64,000 bases of DNA, from the NCBI RefSeq assembly GCF_030704535.1, contig NC_081818.1, forward strand, positions 26,389,001 to 26,453,000, given 5' to 3'. The notes beneath the pieces are model-generated. The model worked only from the letters and a program-made list of their open reading frames with translations, did no database searches and was not told the origin of the DNA. Position numbers and translations under genes: made by a program. Below, piece after piece: positions 24,046-35,493 of this stretch (the first letter of the stretch is position 1; each line of letters starts with the position of its first letter). The stretch is from Vitis vinifera. Taxonomy: Eukaryota > Streptophyta > Magnoliopsida > Vitales > Vitaceae.

Positions 24046-24180
24046 GAATCTTCAGATGCAGCAATCTCCATGTCAACTGGTCTTGAGCACATCCCTCTAA
24101 CTCCCCCCATGGGTCTCAAAAGCATCACGATAATATCCTCGAGGAAACCTATCGTAGAGTTCTGGCCCAAGGAGACCATG
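24046..24180 (-). pseudogene. Antisense partial copy of the GTE gene's first coding exon
   Basis: Read on the minus strand this stretch matches 25990-26107 of the downstream GTE gene nearly base for base with small gaps: AGGTTTCCTCGAGGATATTA, then GCTTTTGAGA, then GTTGACATGGAGATTGCTGC. One frame therefore reads [11 protein letters not shown] exactly as in the real gene. Small insertions and deletions break the frame. The Copia target duplication GAATC is part of the copied exon. On the far side of the Copia element the minus strand continues GATTCATGTG (18380-18371), as the exon does. So the copy was there first and the Copia element split it. The fragment keeps a GAT codon (R-D-A-F) that the intact gene lacks. 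Confidence 0.8.
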
Positions 24181-25989
24181 CAATCTATGAATCCCATGTA
24201 CATTAATAGTGAATTTCTTGTTGTCAATGGAGCATTTAGGCTCACAATTTATAACAAATTGTATTATTGTTATTTTAAATATTGTTGGGTTGATTAAAAA
24301 ATAAATAAAAGTGTTAGTTTGGTAGAGAGGAATAAATTGTGATTAGAAAATTGATAATTTATTTTAAAATTTTGCCAAAGAATTTTGAAAACATAATAAA
24401 TAAAAATATCTTATCATATGTTAACAAATATATATATTTAAATTATTTTTAATTTTTATTAAAAAATATAAAAGTTAGAAGAAAAATGCAACTAAGTGTT
24501 AATTACATTATTATTATAATTATTTTTGTCACGGGGAGAAGCTGACTTACCACTACCGTGGTCAATTATAGACAGCGCGCACGGCTTCTGGTAGCTTCTA
24601 GACAGAGGTGAAAAGACCTCGGTACCCTCACAGTGTAATTAAACCTTCCAATGAAATCGTGGTTTGGTAGGAGGCACATGGAACTAAACTCGCATGCATC
24701 GCTCCTGCCAATCAGAATCTTGCCAATTGACCACGCGTTCACACTGTCAAATTTGATGCCGACGTGGCCGAGACATCTAAGCCGTCGAAGTTTTGATCCA
24801 CGGTTCAGAAAAGGAATGAAGCTCAGCCGTTGGATCAGGAATAGGCGGGAACTCAACGATCGTGATTACGCAGACGCCTTTTTAGTATTGACTGCTGGTT
24901 AAGGTTTCGCCTCTTTCGCATTTGACAGGGTTTCGCGAGTTTTTCTCCTCGGAGATCCAGATTTTCCCTCGGATTCCGCTCGAGTTTTTCAAGCTTCCAA
25001 ACACTGTGCTGCTGCCTTTCTAAGTTAATATTCTGCTTCGATTTTCTCTGGCTTTTGGTTTGGCTCGTGCTCTAACTGCGGTTATTGGATTCTGTTGTTG
25101 GGGTTTTACTCAAGTATTGCGTCTTCGATTACGAGTATCCTCCACTCCAAGTCCGTTTGGTGGGTTTCCATTAAATCGGAAGCGAGGAGGTTGAGCCACT
25201 GAGAAATCGCGGAGCGCCTAGCGAATGGTAATTGATATTAGGGTTTTGGGTCGTGTTATACTTTTCTAATGATTATTTTCGGTTTTATTTTCTTTGATTT
25301 TAACAAGATAATCGGTGAAGGCGAGCGTTGTTTGTGACGAGAAATATTCAATTCTGTTGTTCGTTGACATTTTCAAGAGGAAAATCTGGGTTTGGGAATT
25401 CAGTAGAGTAATCTAATTGTACTTAAAACCATTTACTTTATCCATTTTTTTGTTCATAAGTATGTTGGATTTTTTTTCAACTGAGTAATCTGTCAATTTA
25501 CGAAAACCCTCATGCGATGGCTTAAACAGGAAAAGACATTCTCATTTAATGGCTCGATTGGGTTTGGGGGCTATGAAATCAAGGGAACTAAAAGAAAAGA
25601 AATTAAATTTGGGATTTGGATGAAATTTATAATTATCTAGTTAATGCTTAAACACAAAACTCTGGTAGGTAAAGCCTTATTCAGCTATTTCATTTAGTTG
25701 AATTTGATTGTTTTCAGTTTGTACTAACAAAAACTATAAAAATATGATTACAAATGTGCAATTATACACAGATTTTACTCTGTTGTTCCAACAAAGGGTT
25801 TCTAAGGTTTTAAATATTGAGGAAGCTGAAAGTATAAGATTTCATGAACGGCCTGAGGGGATAATCATACTCCAATGGTTGATATATGCAGAATTAAAGA
25901 GATTTAATCCTATGGTGGCTACAGCTTTTGTAGAGAACAGTCCATGAAACAAATTAAATAAGTGCTTAGAGAAAGTTCTGGCTCTGATT
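24181..25989 (+). promoter_or_regulatory. Promoter, 5' UTR and probable 5'-UTR intron of the GTE gene
   Basis: About 24540-24900 is a sharply more GC-rich block than its flanks, as expected of a promoter and transcription start. The pyrimidine-rich 24900-25230 looks like a leader. A donor-like ATG/GTAATTG lies at about 25227 and an acceptor-like TTTTGTAG at about 25933, so a 5'-UTR intron of about 0.7 kb is likely. Short frames inside are not supported as genes. The exact start site cannot be read from sequence alone. Confidence 0.45.
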
Positions 25990-28900
25990 ATGGCAAAGAA
26001 CGATAGGTTTCCTGGAGGATATTATCGTGCTTTTGAGAACCAGGGGGAGTCAGAGGGATCTGGTAGCTCAGGACGAGTTGACATGGAGATTGCTGCTTCA
26101 GAAGATTCATGTGTACCCATGAGGAAATGCATCAACTTGAATTCTAATAACTGTGACAGCTTCAGTGTTCCCATTCAAGTTCTTCCTCTATCAAACATCT
26201 CTCCCTCTGAAAGAAAGGATTTAGTACTTAGATTGAGAATGGAGCTTGAACAGATTCGGCTCCTTCAGAAGAAGGTTGATTTGCAGAGAACAAATGGTGT
26301 TGCCCTGTCATCTTCCAGTGATATTCTCAGTTGCAGCAATGGACAAAGAGGGCATGTGGATAATGGCCGAAAATCATCAGCATTGACCTCTGGACCAGGG
26401 AAAAAATTGGAGCCTCTGGGTAACAAGAACCGTGCATGGAACCGGGGAACCTCAGGAAGGTTTGAATCAGCAACACAAGCTTCTGCACCAAGTACTGCAA
26501 GTGTGCTTTTGATGAAACAGTGTGAGACGCTTCTGAAACAATTAATGTCACATCAGCATGGTTGGGTCTTCAATGAACCTGTTGACATAGTGAAGTTGAA
26601 CATTCCAGATTATTTTACTATTATCAAGCATCCAATGGATTTGGGAACAATAAAGGGCAAGATAGCTTCAGGTGCATACTCAAGTCCATTGGACTTTGCT
26701 GCTGATGTGAGGCTGACTTTCTCTAATGCACAAACTTTCAATCCGCCTGGAAATGATGTCCACAAGATGGCTGATACTCTCAGTAAATTTTTTGAAGTAA
26801 GATGGAAAACTATTGAGAAGAAGCTTCCAGTGACTAAGACTCAGTCATTACCTGGAAAGTACGGCACTCATGGGGAAATGAAGACTGCTAAGCCAATGCC
26901 ACCCTCAAAAAAGAGGAAGGTTACTTCAACGCATCATGAAGTTATACAAGAGCCTGTTCAGAAGGTCATGACAGCTGATGAGAAACGGAATTTAGGAAGA
27001 GACTTGGAGGATTTGTTGGGAGAAATACCTGTCCAAATCATCGATTTCTTGAGGGTACACAGTTCGAATGGAAGGGAAACTGGGGAGGATGACGAGATTG
27101 AGGTTGATATCGAAGCTCTAAGTGATGATACCTTGTTCACTTTGAGGAAGCTTTTAGATGACTATTTGCAAGAGAAACAAAAGAGCCATGGAAAAGCTGA
27201 ACCTTGTGAAATAGAGGTATTGGTCCTATCCACAAGGAATAAAAAGCTTCTTACTATATTTTGATTATATGTATAACAGGTGCCATGGTTCTCTATTTTC
27301 TGTCACAGCTGTTGCATGATTCAGGGCCTAGCAATTCATCCATTCAACCATGCAAAGGTTATTATCTATTCCATTTGATTGCATATTAAATTGGAAACTT
27401 GATATCAACTTTTTACAACAATTTTTTTTTCTTAATTTTTTGTTGTCATTTTTTTCTCATGAATTGCACACTTCTAGGAAATGACCCTGTTGAGGAGGAC
27501 ATTGATATTGTTGGGAATGAAGCCCCTGTCTCAAGCTATCCCCCAGTAGAGATAGAAAAAGATACTGAGCACAGAAGCAGTAAATGTGTTCTTTCAAGAA
27601 GCTTCAGTGGTAATTCATCCTGTCCACCATGTGGTTTGTGTTTTTTTTAGTCTTTCATATGTTTTAATTTACCTTTTTCCTTTTTCTTTTTCCTTTTTTT
27701 TTTAATAGATGGACTCATAGAAGGAAACACTTTAATTTCTCCATTAAGAACTATTATTTCAGATGTGAAAGTTTGTTGGGAATGAAATTACTTGCAAGCA
27801 GACCAGCATTATCTTGTGTGCCTCATCACCACTTAATGTGCATAATTAGGTGTTTAATCCAATCAGTTTATTTCTCTGCTTGGTATAGTGATATTGGATG
27901 GACATATTATTCAAAGCATCTATTGTTTAGTTCTAATAAACAATTCATGGTGGCTATGTGATGTATTCCATTTTTTACTAATCCACTGCCAATCCAATCC
28001 ATTCTATCAGCCAATTAACATCATAAGCTAAATGCTGCCTGTTAAAGCCTGCTCATGTTATCAAAGATCCAGTCATTTTGCCTAATTCAGTTATAGCTTG
28101 CCAAGCTAAGTGAGCTCCCTCTGAATATGGTTTAGATTTACTTGCCTAAATCTTGAAATGCCCTTTCTGATAAATAAAAATAAAAATAAAAATTTGAAAT
28201 GCCCTTTTTGTTATGCTTCACTACTTCATCTTTAATCAGGTTCTTTAGTTTGTAGTGATTTATATTTAGAGGGTAATAGTCTGATGAATCCTTGTTGAAT
28301 CTTGTGATGTGATGAATTTAAAACCTCATATACTGTAGGACATGTTATTAACCAATGGAAACTTTTATACAGCCTTTTTCTGATTCCAAAGGAGGAGGCC
28401 TAGTTAGCTTTCTCCTCCTCAAGTGATGGTTCCTTGTTTATTTTAAAGGTATATGCTAGAAATTTAGCAAACATTCTTTTCCGATTTTGGGGGATTGTGT
28501 TGCTTTTGGTGATTAATTGGTACTTGGCTGGCCTGCCAGCATCATGAATGGAGGAGAATAATATTGTCAATATGTACGCAAATAAATGAGTCTTTTGTTG
28601 TCTAAGATGGGATATTCTGGAGAGGGGGTTGTTCTGACCTGAGGCTTGGATAATAATGGGCACTTCCCTTATTTTGATTGTATTTTGGAAATTTTCTCTG
28701 TTTAGTTGTATTTGGTAAAATTCAAAGTTCTTTGTGATTTTGTTTGGTTGACAACAGGCATGTTTCACAGGCTGTCAATACTTGTGTGTTGGTATCAAAC
28801 TACCCCATGTTGCTCACCATGTTTATTGATGACTTAATTTCCTGGATTATCCTCCATGGCTTTAGGATAGAGATTTTGTTGTTGCTACTGCATCCCATTT

Positions 28901-31900
28901 TATTCATGTTTACATTATTTTGTGGGGTGAGGGAACTGTTAAAATATAGCTTTCTATGCTTTTCTTTTATTGCATTTTAATTTTTTTTTACTTTTTTTTT
29001 TTTTTGGTAAAATATATTTTGTGAAAACATGATGAACAACATTATTGACTGTACCCTATTTTTTGTTGACCATGAAAAATGTTGTTTTCCTTAAATGTGT
29101 TTCAAAACCCTATCTAAGGGGCTAAAAGAATGTATTAAAGTGTATATATTTGCATCTGGAAGACATATATGCCATTATGTTGAACTGAATATTCAGAAAG
29201 CTTCGTTATGAATTTTAATTTTCCATTATTCATCTATAACTAGCATTCTTTTGCTGCTTGATTTATTCAGTATTGATTAACTATTGTTGCCTTTATTTTT
29301 ATTAGTATGTGATACAATAACTGTGTTTACTTTGCAGAGCCAGACAATAGCAGTTCTGAAAGTGAACTGGATGGTGCTAAAACTTCAAAACCAGTAAATA
29401 TATCTGAGGTATGTGGCTATTGGATTAACATGGTAATTACATGTTCCTCATGATAGGAAAGTCACGCATTATAGTGCTTTTATTTGTTGGATTTGGGTGG
29501 AGCATGGTTTATTGATGTTAGATGCATGTGAGATTGCAACTTGTAGATGTTTTTTCCCCTTTATTGCCTACTTACTCTTCCTTCCTTCTTAGGGACAGGA
29601 GTCCTTAGACTCTGGAGCACTTTTAGATGAAAAGACTAGTGCTGGCAATCCATGTGAGGAGAACCGTAAGTCTCTTGTTCATATCCTTATTTTGTGATGC
29701 ATGTTTTTCAGTGTCTTAATATTAAGAAAGTGGTTTTTGTGTTTGGTTCTGCTATGGTGTTAATCTGGTGGACCCTGGTATGACTTAATATCCCCATGTT
29801 CTGACTCAATAAAAGAAAAAAAGGGAAATCCATATCTCATCTCGACTGGATTTCACCAATTGAATGCCTACGAAAAGTGTATTTAACCAAGCAAAGCAAT
29901 CTGCCTTTGTAACTTTTTGAAATACCCTAAATAGTGGCAACAAATTTGACATATCCTGGTACATTATTTGAAAATGATATAAATTTTAGAGGGTTCTGGT
30001 TGAGTATGATCATATTAGCGTCATGATCGTTAAATGCATACAACCCATTTAATAAAAGAGTTGTGTTTGAGTTTAATGGCTTAATCCTTTCAACCCTTTT
30101 AACGTGTTTATTTAATGGTGTCAAAATGACACAATTATGACCCATACCATTCATGACTAGTTTAGGCCATAAAAAATTATTTTTTATATTGAAAAATTAG
30201 TATAATAAAAAATCCTTATTTTTATTTTTAACTATAAATATCATAAATTAAGAAAATTAAATAACTAAGTGCTTGTTTGGATACATTTCCTATTAAATAA
30301 TTATAAACATGTTCTTGGATTGGGTTAGGGTGCATGTAAATTGTGCTTCATGGTCCATCTTCGATTTCATTGATTGGTTGGGTTGTAATTGAGGGTTTTT
30401 TTGTTTTTTCTTTTCCTTTGGCCTAGTTGCCTTGTATACTCTGTGTATACTGTCAGGTGTACTTCAGGCTTTCTTAATACAATTGCTTTTACTTATAAAT
30501 AAAAAATAAAAAATAAAAAATTAAATTAATTGATATTTAAAAAAAATCAATATTAGAACTTAAAATCCAACCAAAATGTATTTTAAGAATATTTTTTTAT
30601 AAATTTAAAATGTTAAAGAGGTTTAATGTGTTATAATTGTGTTAGTATGCTAGAATCTTGTTGATGAGTTTAAAAGGTTAAAATCATAGTAATAGCTTAT
30701 TTGTGCTCATTGTACATGATTCAACTAAACCCATTTATTAAATTGATTAAACCGTATACTGATTGTGTTGTGTTATCCATGTAATAAAGTGTTAAGAGTC
30801 ATTTTGATGCAATTATTAAATAGATTTTTATTCAAATAAATTTTCAGTATTTCTTATCACAACATAACATTACTCTGACATGATATGGCCCATTGTCACT
30901 CCTAATCTTAAAAATCATTTTCATTAAATATAAAATCCTATCAGAAGGTTTGGAAGTGTGGGATCTGAACACCCCTCCTGTTATTAAGGGAAACAAAAAT
31001 AGGGAAATTGTTGTCTTTATACAATTAATGGTCTTGCAGTAATGAGGCTTCTCATACATTAGCTGTTAACAATGGAAAAAAATGTTAGATAAACATTGTG
31101 TGCTGGTCATGCATCTGACCAAAAGATAATAGCATGGACATTTCCTCTGGAATAGTTCTTTATGAAGTTTACTAATACACATTATCTTACAGAATCTGTT
31201 AGTGGCGTGGATCAACTTGAGCAGACTTCCCAGCAAAAGCCAAACTATGTTGAGTCAGATAGCCAGCAAGATGGTAAGAGTAAAGAAGAAAATTATTTGC
31301 TGTTAGTTTTGGGTACCATCTCACTGATCACCCTGTTTAACATTTTAGGGGAGAGTTTAACTGATAGGCAGGTATCCCCTGAGAAGCTCTACAGGGCTGC
31401 TGTATTGAAGAATCGATTTGCTGATACCATTTTTAAAGCTCGAGAAAAGACACTTAATCAGGTTGGTCTCAAATTTGGGCTGCTTGTATACTTGCCTTAT
31501 TTGTGGCTGTCCATTTGTGAGCATTTACAAATGTAACCTGGTAAAATTTGATCTGGTGAGATCAGGGCGAGAAGGGGGATCCTGAAAAACTGCGCCGCGA
31601 GAGAGAGGAACTTGAAATGCAGAGAAGGAAAGGTGGTTTACGTTTACCACTTTGGGGTCTTACTCTTTTGGTTTCCAAGTGAATGGTGTTATATCTGTAT
31701 ATAAGGTGTATTAACATATTTAAAAGCATTCTAAATTATTTTGCTGCGATGTGACCAGAGAAAGCTCGGTTGCAAGCAGAAGCCAAAGCTGCTGAAGATG
31801 CTCGAAGGCGGGCTGAAGCAGAGGCTGCAGCTGAAGCTAAGAAGAAGAGGGAGCTTGAGAGGGCAGCAGCACGACAAGCATTACAGAAGGTAAATGAGCA

Positions 31901-32269
31901 TGCGCATATATATATATATATATATATATAACACTAGAAGTATAGCTTCCCCCTGCCCCACCTGCAGATCTTATTCGAAGTTTTTCTAACATTATGCAGA
32001 TGGAAAAGACTGTTGAAATTAATGAGAACTCCCGGTTTCTTGAAGACTTGGAACTGCTTAGGGCTGCCCCCGCTGAGCATTTACCAAGTTCTGTAGATGA
32101 GACAAGCCCAGATCACTCTCAAGATGGCTTGAGTGGTTTCAGGTTTGTTGGCAGTAACCCACTGGAGCAACTTGGATTGTACATGAAAGTGGATGATGAG
32201 GAAGAAGACGGAGAGCCACATAGTCCTCCAGATGTTGTAAACGATGTGGAGGAAGGAGAAATTGATTAG
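25990..32269 (+). CDS. GTE8: BET-family transcription regulator (bromodomain + NET), GTE8/GTE10 type
   Basis: Reads acetyl-lysine on histones. Ten coding exons: 25990-27216, 27309-27357, 27478-27633, 29338-29408, 29593-29665, 31193-31273, 31349-31461, 31566-31632, 31759-31889 and 32000-32269. They sum to 2238 nt (745 aa) with all phases consistent. Residues about 173-272 are the bromodomain, with HPMDLGTIK and the acetyl-lysine-binding Asn in [18 protein letters not shown] at 304-311 is a nuclear signal. The NET domain spans about 326-398 ([15 protein letters not shown], ending LRKLLDDYL). An acidic/Ser-rich linker follows. A charged coiled coil ([16 protein letters not shown]... and Ala/Glu repeats) comes next, then an acidic C-terminus ending EEGEID; this tail is typical of the GTE8/10/11 subgroup. 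Exon 3 could alternatively end at 27609, also in phase. Orthology to GTE8 versus GTE10 is not settled. Large introns carry repeats. Confidence 0.92.
28153..28210 (+). mobile_element. Tail-only retroposon insertion with target duplication
   Basis: A 17-bp sequence TTGAAATGCCCTTT(C/T)TG occurs at 28153-28169 and again at 28194-28210 with one mismatch. Between them lie only about 24 bases of ATAAATAAAAATAAAAA type. This is the signature of a LINE-machinery insertion that copied little beyond the A-rich tail. It lies in a GTE intron. Confidence 0.65.
30280..30535 (+). mobile_element. LINE 3'-end fragment
   Basis: The stretch TTGTATACTCTGTGTATACT, then a GTACTTCAGGC block and TTCTTAATACAATTGC, resembles the 3' UTR of plant L1 elements. 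It ends in TACTTATAAATAAAAAATAA repeats that look like the tail. No coding part is present. It is a 5'-truncated copy in a GTE intron. Confidence 0.5.
31905..31931. repeat. (TA)n microsatellite in a GTE intron
   Basis: About 26 bases of alternating TA directly after GCATGCGC, within 20 bases of the exon ending at 31889, so it lies near the 5' splice site of that intron. Confidence 0.85.
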
Positions 32270-34734
32270 CCGTCTGTTCTGCTGATAGTATCTGGCTTAA
32301 CTAAAGGGACAAATATAGCATAACTTGATATCAGAAAATCATGCCGTGCACTTCGGGTTCTTCTAATGTTGCATGAAGTGTGGGCAAAGAGCTGTGTTTT
32401 CTTGTTTGTGGCCCAGATTCAGACACCATTGCAGACAATTACAATGGAGTGGCACGAGAAGCATAATTAGTAGTCATGGAAAGCTAGCTTGGATTTTTTG
32501 TAGTCCACTGGTTTGCAAGACTGGTGGGGTCTCAAGAGGGTAAGGTCATATATTTAAATTGCTGATTGGGTTTCCTCTGTTACAAGTGGGAGAGAGAATT
32601 TTGATGAATCCAAAGGTTAATGGACTCCTATTGGAGTGGGTATACCGTATGGGTACCATAAGTGTGAGATACGTGCAAAGTGACACCTTTTATTATCACC
32701 AATCTACACAGTGATGATCAAATTTTGCCCATAATGAATGGTTTATCAATCTCATCACCCTCCCTTGTTCCAAAATGCTTCTTGTACATCATAAGAATTT
32801 TTTTTTTTCCATATCCAGGTTTTACAATGGACCTGTTTGAAAAGCCTATCAAAGTTGTATATAATGTATGGTTATCATAATGGCTTCATCCAGTATTCTC
32901 TTTTAAGGGCCCGCACATGTACACACCTATGGTTAGAAAATGAAGAGAGATAACAAATTTTTTTAAGTTAGTAAATTATTTTTCTATATTTTTAAAATTT
33001 ATTCTACCTGTTATTTTTATATAAAACGTTTTTAAGTTACTTTTGAATTTGGTAAAATATAAATAATTTTATTAAATAAATGATTTTTTTTTATGGTTTT
33101 CCTTTTATAAATATAAAAAATAAAAATGTTATTACTTGTTAATATATTAGTAAAAAAAAAGAAAAATGCAAAAACGTGTCATGTACATATGTTATTGAAA
33201 ATAATAATGAATAATATATATTTTATTTCTAAAATATAATATAAAATGAAATCTTGAATAATAGAAAAGATAGATATAGATATAAGAATAGATTTTAAGA
33301 TTTTAATTAAATTTAGTTCTTTTTTGGTTGTTAAGGTGTTTAATAATACTTTAACTCCTCTAATATTTTTATTTAAATAACAATTATTATTATTATTATC
33401 TCATGGAAATGAAAGTAAAAAAAATATATTATATATTTGTAAATTTCTTTTTTTGTTATATTTCATATAGCAAAGGTTCCATATTTTAATATTTAGTAGG
33501 CAAAATTATAAATTGAAAGAACCGTTTTTTTTTTAAATATATATATAGCAAATGTTTTAATTTTGATATTTCATTAAATTCAAATTTAATAGGCTGGATT
33601 GAAATAATTATTATTTTTCAATAAAGTAAACTAAAATTTAGACAAAATATTGCATTAATGTAAAAAATATAATTGTATCAAGATTGTGTATAAAGAATGC
33701 AATGGAAGTATAAAAAAAAAATGTTAAGAAAAATGATTTTTTTATATTTGGTTGTCCTATAAAATATTCTAAAAAAAAATTAAATATAATTAAAATTAAT
33801 TAGAAACTTATGTATCTTAAAATTATTTAATCTTTATATTGATGAGTTAAAATAAATAAAATGAATTTGAAGTAGCAAATAAAAATAATTTATCATCTTT
33901 AACTCTATTTTTTATTTTTCTTTACTTTTTATTTCCTTTTATTTTTCCTATCTATTTTATTTCCTTTACATTTTCCCTCAAATTTTTTGAGAACCAAACA
34001 GGAAAACACGTTTGGTAGTTGAAAAACTGTTTTTTAGTTTTCACTTATTTTGTAAAAGCTATTTTAAAAAATAACAATAAAATATATATAATAATTAAAA
34101 ATAAAACAGTAGACATAATAATTATTTTTAAAACACATTTTAAAATAATAAAAATAGATTAAAAATAATAAAAATAGATTAAAAATGTTTTAGGTTTTCA
34201 AAGGTATCTTTGTTTTACAAAATATCAAATAACAGTTTTTAAAAAATAGTCATGAAACAAATCACCAAATTGTATTCATCTTCCAATCGACTTTTTTTTA
34301 TTTTTTATTTATAAATATTTTTATTATTTTTTAATTGATATATATATAAATAAAAATAATGATTAGGATGAAGGCTGAATCCCACTAGGAATGTAATTAT
34401 GCGAATTTAATAATAATTATAAACTCAAATCCTTATCAAACTAAAGACTCTCTAACTCTCCAAGTCTAACCTCGATGAGCATCAACGTCACCAGGAATAT
34501 CACATACAAAGTCCTGTTTGGAATATGCATCTTGGACCTCTCAATCCTCGATAAGTACAATCCTGTCAGAGCTTAGCTTCTTAACTCTCGCAAACGGTCC
34601 CCTATACTTCTCCTCTTCCGTAAATACTAAATACCACCCACCGTCACTTCCCCCTTCCCTGCTGCAAACCCTAGCTTTAATTTTTTTCTGTTTCAGATTC
34701 AAAATCATACAGATTGAATTCAGTTAGGGTTTCC
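32270..34734. other. GTE 3' UTR and AT-rich intergenic spacer
   Basis: The first several hundred bases are of mixed composition and are the GTE 3' UTR. From about 32940 the DNA is extremely AT-rich with homopolymer runs. A copy of the dispersed MITE-like repeat lies at about 33985-34270 (AACCAAACAGGAAAACACG, then the shared core to GGTTTTCAAAGG). The last 250 bases hold the TLC gene promoter. No other gene is supported. Confidence 0.5.
33985..34270. repeat. Copy of a dispersed AT-rich MITE-like repeat
   Basis: Shares with 8455-8790 and 46975-47350 an ordered core: TTTTAAAAAATAA, AATATATATAATAATTAAAA-like text, an AAAACA..AGACATAA block, TTTAAAAT.. and TTTTAGGTTTTCAAAG. The ends are too degenerate to define inverted termini. 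Confidence 0.5.
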
Positions 34735-35493
34735 ATGGAAACCCTAACTTTAGTTCATTCTCTTCCGAATCTTCCCATTTTCTTCTTTCTGTTTCTCGCA
34801 ATTTACCTTGTTGGTTACTTCGTCGTCTTCCGAAATTGGAGCCCCAAGATCCGACCTGAAGCCTCCAGCTGCTTCATCTCTCTTGCCCATGGCACTCCGG
34901 CGGTGGTTTTGGCCTCGTTTGCGCTCTACGCCGACTCGCAGCGCGGCTTTGCTGCTCCCAATACGGCGTTTCAGGGCCTGGTGCTCGATTACAGCATTGC
35001 TTACTTCTTGATGGATCTGTGCCATTACTTGGTCTTCTTCCCCAGCGACATCCTCTTCATTGGCCATCACCTCGCCACACTCTTCGTCTTCGTCACATGC
35101 CGTTACGTCGTCTTCCACGGCTCGTACGCCATACTCGTTTTGCTTGTTCTGGCAGAGGTCACCAGTGCGTTCCAGAACACGTGGACGCTCGCCGGTGCTC
35201 TGAAATCCGACGTGGCGACTGCGGCGAAAGTGTATGAGCTCTTGTCGCCTCCATTTTATGCATTCTATTCCGTCGTTAGAGGATTTATTGGGCCGCTGTT
35301 CATGTATAAAATGGGTGTGTTCTTCTTGAGTGGGGCCGCTGATCATGTGATTCCTAGGTGGGTTTGGGTTTCCTGGATTTTCGTTGTTTTATCGGCAATT
35401 ATGGTTAGTATACTCTGGATTTCAAATCTTTGGGCTGAGTTGTATAGGGAAAGGAAAACCAAATTGCAGAAATTAGAGAAGAAAGTAAGTTAG
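34735..35493 (+). CDS. TLC-domain multipass membrane protein (252 aa)
   Basis: An intronless gene; the ATG at 34735 lies in TTTCCATGG, a good plant context. The protein has about seven hydrophobic segments: residues 14-33, 47-66, 83-102, 108-123, 131-146, 170-200 and 210-233. The conserved TLC block includes DYSIAYFLMDLCHY at 85-98, the double histidine of FIGHHLAT at 108-115, and a LAEVTSAFQNTWTL motif at 139-152. It ends in a basic ER-type tail, RERKTKLQKLEKK. The family (TRAM/LAG1/CLN8, here TLCD4/TMEM56-like) comprises ER or Golgi lipid-handling proteins; this plant subgroup lacks the longer ceramide-synthase hallmarks. The last codons contain AAAGTAAGT, a strong 5' splice-like sequence at about 35482, so an alternative spliced C-terminus is possible. 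Confidence 0.88.
   Translation: METLTLVHSLPNLPIFFFLFLAIYLVGYFVVFRNWSPKIRPEASSCFISLAHGTPAVVLASFALYADSQRGFAAPNTAFQGLVLDYSIAYFLMDLCHYLVFFPSDILFIGHHLATLFVFVTCRYVVFHGSYAILVLLVLAEVTSAFQNTWTLAGALKSDVATAAKVYELLSPPFYAFYSVVRGFIGPLFMYKMGVFFLSGAADHVIPRWVWVSWIFVVLSAIMVSILWISNLWAELYRERKTKLQKLEKKVS

Noticed and set aside
31162-31536. 124-codon frame within the GTE gene
   Set aside because: It runs through two true exons (31193-31273 and 31349-31461) and the introns after them; exon phases show the introns are removed.
34750-35346. 198-codon minus-strand frame opposite the TLC gene
   Set aside because: It is antisense to a well-supported membrane protein, charged and low in complexity, with no family resemblance.
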